Shown piece by piece: positions 34,347 through 38,350 of a stretch of 38,350 bases of DNA. Source of the DNA: Bacteroides stercorirosoris (GTDB lineage: Bacteria; Bacteroidota; Bacteroidia; Bacteroidales; Bacteroidaceae). Location of the stretch: contig NZ_FQZN01000045.1 in the NCBI RefSeq assembly GCF_900142015.1, forward strand, positions 1-38,350. The letters run 5' to 3'. The notes under the pieces are model-generated. The model was not told where the DNA came from, did not search any database, and saw only the letters and a list, made by a program, of their open reading frames with translations. Position numbers and translations under genes: made by a program. Numbering within the stretch: position 1 is the stretch's first letter; every line of letters starts with the position of its first letter.

Positions 34347-35162
34347 TTATTGTAACCTAAACACAACCGGTATTGTATACTTCACCGACACAGCCTTACC
34401 GTTCTGTTTGCCGGGAATCCACTTAGGCATGGACATTATCACGCGGACAGCTTCTTTGTCCAGATAAGGGTCTACACCTCTCAGCACATTCACATCGCGC
34501 ACACGACCATCGGCGCCCACCACAAACTGGCAAGTCACACGTCCTTGCGTTCCGTTTTCCTGAGCAATAGTCGGATATTTCATGTTCTTGCTGATGAACT
34601 GCATCATCTCTGCCTGTCCACCGGGGAACTGAGGCATCTGCTCTACCATATCGAAGACCTTTTCAGGTTCCGGCTCGGCTTGCGTAACCACTTGTTTCAG
34701 GTCGGCAATATCCTTACCATGTTCTTCATCATTACCTTTCACGTCGGCAATAGAGATAGTCACTTTAGTCTGCGTCAGCTCGTGCTGACTCTTGATTTCA
34801 TCCTCATCTCTCACTTCTTCGTCTTTCTTGATAACCGGGGCGGTAAACTTGATAGAACTCTTCAAAGCAGGAGGCGGGGGAGCAACAGGCTCCACTCTCT
34901 TCATCTCTTCCTGTTTAATCTCCGGTTCTTCCAGTTGAGACAGGGTGGTAACTTCGGTCATCACTTCCTTCTGCTTCGGTGTAGCCATCTTTATCAAAGT
35001 AGGAATGCTGAACCCTACCAATGCGATGACAATCACCAATATCACAGCGATATTATGACGTTTCGGAGAAGTCTCCCTCAACTTATAAGCACCGTATGCC
35101 TTGTTCTTGCCGTTGAATATAAGGTCACACCATTCCGAAGAACTTAAATCTACTTTAGCCAT
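34347..35162 (-). CDS. tonB: TonB-family energy transducer
   Basis: This 271-aa protein has a cytoplasmic N-terminal stretch (SSEWCDLIFNGKNKAYGAYKL) found in Bacteroidetes TonB proteins, and a single membrane helix (about 37-58, VILVIVIALVGFSIPTLI). A Pro/Glu-rich periplasmic spacer (VAPPPPALK) follows, then the C-terminal TonB domain (about 185-271; FPGGQAEMMQFISKNMKYP, GRVTCQFVVGADGRV, MPKWIPGKQNGKAV). It passes proton-motive force to receptors such as the one at 16545. It lies 26 bp after exbD2. Confidence 0.93.
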   Translation of the reverse strand: MAKVDLSSSEWCDLIFNGKNKAYGAYKLRETSPKRHNIAVILVIVIALVGFSIPTLIKMATPKQKEVMTEVTTLSQLEEPEIKQEEMKRVEPVAPPPPALKSSIKFTAPVIKKDEEVRDEDEIKSQHELTQTKVTISIADVKGNDEEHGKDIADLKQVVTQAEPEPEKVFDMVEQMPQFPGGQAEMMQFISKNMKYPTIAQENGTQGRVTCQFVVGADGRVRDVNVLRGVDPYLDKEAVRVIMSMPKWIPGKQNGKAVSVKYTIPVVFRLQ

Positions 35163-35188
35163 ATTCTTACTTTTTTAGGTGTTACACA

Positions 35189-35839
35189 TTATTCGGCAAT
35201 GTTCTGCGACAGTTCACCCTTGCTATCGAAGTTCTTTATCAGAAATTCGTCGGCTTCGGCAATGTCGGTAATCACATACTTACCTATATTACATATCTGC
35301 ATTTCATCGAGCGCATCAATCAGATTCTTGTACGAAGCATTATCGGTGGCTTTGATTATCACCGTCGGCGTATCTTTCCCGCTCTTTATCTCGGCGAGCT
35401 TCTTCGAAAATTCTTCTTCTGATATCTTGAGGTCCAGTTTCTGCTGCTTCAGTTCGTTCACTTCATTTACAGCAGTTCTATTACGTTGCAAGAGCATTGC
35501 CCGCAGCCCATCCGGCTTATAGGTTGTTTCCTTCAGCGAGGTATAATCCTTATAGTTGGGCTCTCCTTCGTAATAATACATTTTATCGTCACTACCCAGC
35601 AGCAGGGTGATAGCCTGTGATGCCTTCACTTTTGACTGCTGTTCTTCGGTAATGTCCTTATCGTTACTCGGCATGCTTATCTCCATCGTCTGAGGTTTGC
35701 TCAGTGAGGTACAAAGCATAAAGAAAGTAATCAGCAACATATTCATGTCTACCATTGGTGTAAAGTCCACCCTGACAGTCATTTTCTTTTGTTTACTCTT
35801 TCCACCTTTCTTATTGCCGCTTTCTTGTATTTCAGCCAT
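35189..35839 (-). CDS. exbD: ExbD/TolR-family protein 2
   Basis: This 216-aa protein has one N-terminal membrane helix containing the conserved proton-path Asp in VDFTPMVDMNMLLITFFML. The periplasmic domain ends ISEEEFSKKL, TVIIKATDNASYKNLIDALDEM. It is the second of two ExbD paralogues and would work with ExbB and TonB. It begins 15 bp after exbD1. Confidence 0.9.
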   Translation of the reverse strand: MAEIQESGNKKGGKSKQKKMTVRVDFTPMVDMNMLLITFFMLCTSLSKPQTMEISMPSNDKDITEEQQSKVKASQAITLLLGSDDKMYYYEGEPNYKDYTSLKETTYKPDGLRAMLLQRNRTAVNEVNELKQQKLDLKISEEEFSKKLAEIKSGKDTPTVIIKATDNASYKNLIDALDEMQICNIGKYVITDIAEADEFLIKNFDSKGELSQNIAE

Positions 35840-35854
35840 AATGTTTCCTTTCTG

Positions 35855-36460
35855 TTATTCTTCAGAAGTAGTCTTCAAAGAAGTAATCAGGTTATACCGA
35901 TTCTCTCTGAGGTCCTGAAGCGAGTTCATCACATTCTTGATTACGGAATAAGGAGTATTGGCATCCGCCTTGATGGCGATACGTAAATCTTTGTTCGTGG
36001 CACGGGCATTGCGCACCCAGGCTTTAAACTGATTATCGATACTGTCAGTAGGTATCCCCTCATTCTTTAACACAGCGTCTTGCTGGTCTTGCGGCAAGTC
36101 AAGGTACTTCTTCATACTCTTCATCGGCACTCCGAAAGTAGATGCCAATGTGAATTTCTTAGTTTCCTCCGGAGTGAACGTCACCCCATACTCTTGCCCC
36201 ATTGCTTCCAGCACGTCACGCAAGTCGGACTGCTTGTCCAGACTCATAAATACCTTTCCGTCCGGATCGACCAATATCTGGAGGATATTTGTTTCCGGAA
36301 TCTTAATTTCGGAAACAGAGGCCGGAGTGCTAACCTGTACCGGTTCTTTCTTCACGAACGTAGACGTCAGCATGAAGAAGGTCAGCAGCAATACAGTCAC
36401 GTCACTCATCGCCGTCATATCGATGAACGTACTTTTCTTTTTTATCTTCGCTCTACCCAT
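35855..36460 (-). CDS. exbD: ExbD/TolR-family protein 1
   Basis: This 201-aa protein has the ExbD helix with conserved Asp (IDMTAMSDVTVLLLTFFML) and a periplasmic domain with LRIAIKADANTPYSVIKNVM. Two different ExbD proteins in tandem are usual in Bacteroidetes TonB loci, where they may form mixed complexes with one ExbB. It lies 32 bp after the exbB stop. Confidence 0.9.
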   Translation of the reverse strand: MGRAKIKKKSTFIDMTAMSDVTVLLLTFFMLTSTFVKKEPVQVSTPASVSEIKIPETNILQILVDPDGKVFMSLDKQSDLRDVLEAMGQEYGVTFTPEETKKFTLASTFGVPMKSMKKYLDLPQDQQDAVLKNEGIPTDSIDNQFKAWVRNARATNKDLRIAIKADANTPYSVIKNVMNSLQDLRENRYNLITSLKTTSEE

Positions 36461-36492
36461 GATGATTAAATTAAAAATTGAGAATCTCTCAT

Positions 36493-37305
36493 TTATTTAT
36501 GCGTAGCGGCAAAAGTCTGTACGATAGAGAATCCAACCTCATCAAGGCTGTAAGTCAACTTATCAATCTTATTGGTATAATAGTTATAGGAAATAACGGC
36601 GAGTGCTCCGGTCAAGATACCGAATGCCGTATTAATCAAGGCCTCAGAGATACCTTGTGACAACGCCATTGAGTCAGCAGAACCTCCGGCAGCCAGAGCG
36701 GCAAACGAACGGATCATACCGATAACCGTACCGAGCAATCCCATCAACGTACCCAGAGTAGTGATAGTACCGATAATAGGCAGGTTCTGCTCCATCATCG
36801 GCAGTTCCAGCGCAGTGGCTTCTTCCAGTTCCTTCTGTATGGCAAGCAACTTCTGGTCTTTAGACAGATTGGGATCATTTTCCATTTCAGCATACTTTTT
36901 CAAAGTAGCATTTACTACATTGGCAACAGAACCATGTTGTTTGTCACAAATTTCCTGTGCCTTCTTCATGTCACCGGCAGACAAGGCTGACTTGATATTA
37001 GCAACAAACTTAGCCAACGGACCTTTACCAAAAGCAGCACCGATAGCAATGTAACGTTCAATGCTCAATGCAATAACGGTCAGCAAGAGAGTCTGGATAA
37101 CAGGAACAATGAATCCACCTTTGTAGATAGTACCGAGGAAGTTCCCGGGCAGCGGATGGTTGTTCGGGTCATTGTTCATGAAGTTAGAGGGATTTCCCAA
37201 CACAAAGTGAAAAATAAGCACGGCTACGATAAAGCAAATTACGATTACCCAACCGGCAGACTTGATGCCTTTAAAAGAGGCGGATTTCTTTTGAATAGTT
37301 TCCAT
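36493..37305 (-). CDS. exbB: ExbB/TolQ/MotA proton-channel protein
   Basis: This 270-aa inner-membrane protein has a helix near 18-36 (GWVIVICFIVAVLIFHFVL), another near 65-90 (GFIVPVIQTLLLTVIALSIE), and the conserved pair in the C-terminal half (IGTITTLGTLMGLLGTVIGM, LINTAFGILTGALAVISYNY). It is the MotA/TolQ/ExbB channel that drives TonB. As first gene of the operon it should carry the promoter upstream of 37305, but no clear TAnnTTTG box is seen there. Confidence 0.92.
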   Translation of the reverse strand: METIQKKSASFKGIKSAGWVIVICFIVAVLIFHFVLGNPSNFMNNDPNNHPLPGNFLGTIYKGGFIVPVIQTLLLTVIALSIERYIAIGAAFGKGPLAKFVANIKSALSAGDMKKAQEICDKQHGSVANVVNATLKKYAEMENDPNLSKDQKLLAIQKELEEATALELPMMEQNLPIIGTITTLGTLMGLLGTVIGMIRSFAALAAGGSADSMALSQGISEALINTAFGILTGALAVISYNYYTNKIDKLTYSLDEVGFSIVQTFAATHK

Positions 37306-37499
37306 GATGAAAAATTTAAATGGTTTTGTATTAAAATTGATTTTTTAGAATAATTCGTATGGATACAGTTCTCCCCCTCACGATATCAATATACCGTAAC
37401 CACCCGTATAACCTCACCCTAGAGTTAGGGATGTAAGAGACCGCCAACTTTCAGCCACATTTGGGAAAGATGGAAAGGGAAAACTAATTTGTAGGAAAT
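37306..37499. other. Intergenic region upstream of exbB
   Basis: No gene was found. A small perfect hairpin CCCTA-GAGT-TAGGG (37417-37430) lies in the middle. No consensus Bacteroides promoter could be picked with confidence. Confidence 0.4.
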
Positions 37500-37949
37500 T
37501 TAAATTATAATCCGCCGTAGGGTATAAATGTAGTATTCACTACTAAAGGAAGTATAATGCGGATCTTTATCCGAATAGTATAGTTTCGACTGGTCATGCA
37601 CCATCAGGTTTTGATGCTGAGATAAGATTAGAAAAATCCCTTTAAGGAATAAAGAAGTTTCCATAGCTCTACGGAAACGCTGGGAATTAAAAGAATATCT
37701 TTCAGAGATGGGTTTGTTGCCAAGTTCCACATCAGTAGACCACATGAACTTGGTATTAGTAAACAGGCTTCTTGTATCGTTAACGACATTATCCGAAGAG
37801 ACATTTCTCAGCGATGAAGAAGAAGCACTTACTTTGCAAGCGGCTGCTTCTTTATCGACCGTCCCCGTAAAGTTGACGGCGCTGCTACTTAGACTATATA
37901 CCAATGTCAGTAGCACAAATACCAAAAATGTCTTTACAGTTGTTCTCAT
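37500..37949 (-). CDS. Small secreted hypothetical protein
   Basis: This 149-aa protein has an N-terminal signal (VKTFLVFVLLTLVYSLSSSAV) and a mature part of about 125 residues with one Cys. The C-terminus is unusually rich in Tyr/Ser and then basic (SSEYYIYTLRRIII). I do not recognise a family. It is monocistronic and lies 194 bp upstream of exbB on the same strand. Confidence 0.55.
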   Translation of the reverse strand: MRTTVKTFLVFVLLTLVYSLSSSAVNFTGTVDKEAAACKVSASSSSLRNVSSDNVVNDTRSLFTNTKFMWSTDVELGNKPISERYSFNSQRFRRAMETSLFLKGIFLILSQHQNLMVHDQSKLYYSDKDPHYTSFSSEYYIYTLRRIII

Positions 37950-38350
37950 GTCGTTTTCAATTCTATAATAACAACAGCTATCTGCTGTTTTTTGTTTTAC
38001 TAAAATCGAAGTTTCTTTTAAAGAAAAAATAATTGTTCACTGATTAAAGGTATTATAGTACCTTTTAATACGAAGTAAAGGTACGAATAAAACACTGAAT
38101 ATCGAAACAAAGAATGAATATAATTCCTTGATTTTAAGTAGTTTTAATCATTAATTCAGGGGTATGAACAGGAAGTATTACAAAGGAAATACAACGTTTA
38201 TTTTTCTCTTATAACTATGCAGTTTACATGCAAATAGCAGAATGCATTATCTATAGAGGAGGAGAATCGGTATAGTTTTCAAAATGGTGTAAATACAAAA
38301 AGCCCCCACATCTTTCGATATGGAGGCTTCTCTGAAAAAACGGCGACTAC
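37950..38350. other. Intergenic region at the right end
   Basis: No gene was found in these 401 bp. There is an inverted repeat ATTAAAGGTA/TACCTTTTAAT at 38043-38069 (6-bp loop, one extra T), and a hairpin ACAGC-TATCT-GCTGT followed by T-rich DNA at about 37973-37990. On the minus strand TACCTTTA near 38075-38082 is one base from the -7 box and might drive the gene at 37500. The last 45 bases hold a hairpin-like AGCCCCCACAT/ATATGGAGGCTT that may end a gene beyond the window. Confidence 0.4.

Overview
The window looks like a chromosomal segment from a Bacteroides-type organism (order Bacteroidales). The signs are several promoters matching the Bacteroides -7 box TAnnTTTG with TTG/TTTG about 19-20 bp upstream, lipoproteins with Bacteroidetes-style lipoboxes (one followed by the surface-export signature SDDD), a TonB receptor with a carboxypeptidase-regulatory-like N-domain, an ExbB-ExbD-ExbD-TonB-PstS-like-TPR locus, and a double-glycine peptide precursor of the 'GG-Bacteroidales' type. 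All assignments were made by reading; no database search was run.

Region 1 (about 36-15654, all minus strand, visibly AT-rich) is a RiPP (ribosomally made, post-translationally modified peptide) gene cluster. One transcription unit starts at the 109-aa cysteine-rich precursor (10734-11063). It continues leftward through an aspartyl-protease/PDZ envelope protein, two radical SAM/SPASM maturases, a radical-SAM-like 'pseudo-rSAM' protein, a C39-peptidase ABC exporter, an HlyD-type adaptor, a short LanC-like protein and a GT4 glycosyltransferase, and ends at a terminator at 36-66. A hairpin with a T-tract just after the precursor gene (10684-10722) probably acts as an attenuator that keeps precursor expression above that of the enzymes. 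Upstream lie a small secreted protein plus a TlpA-like thioredoxin lipoprotein, and then a three-gene unit: a tandem-domain GT2 glycosyltransferase, a free-standing SpaB_C-like (thiopeptide/lantibiotic) protein and an orphan LytTR regulator. The set predicts a Cys-rich peptide modified by radical SAM enzymes, possibly glycosylated, leader-cleaved by the transporter and finished in the envelope.

Region 2 (about 15655-26364, plus strand, visibly more GC-rich) starts with a repeat-rich 465-bp spacer and a small Glu/Pro/Lys-rich secreted protein. A TonB-linked envelope operon follows: TonB-dependent receptor, DUF4876-type surface lipoprotein, DUF6850-type barrel, OB-fold lipoprotein with a CxHxCxH motif, and a PepSY-type membrane protein. 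Next come an ABC ATPase with an altered Walker B, its permease and a DUF4857-like protein. The substrate is unknown; a metal or metallophore is a reasonable guess.

Region 3 (26372-38350, mostly minus strand) is ordinary chromosome. A 36-bp-arm inverted repeat separates convergent operons. It is followed by rluA-like/fabG/tetR, an initiator tRNA-Met (plus strand) with a clear promoter and bidirectional terminator, a GntR-ABC-permease operon, the TPR/PstS-like/TonB/ExbD/ExbD/ExbB energy-transduction operon, and a small secreted hypothetical protein.
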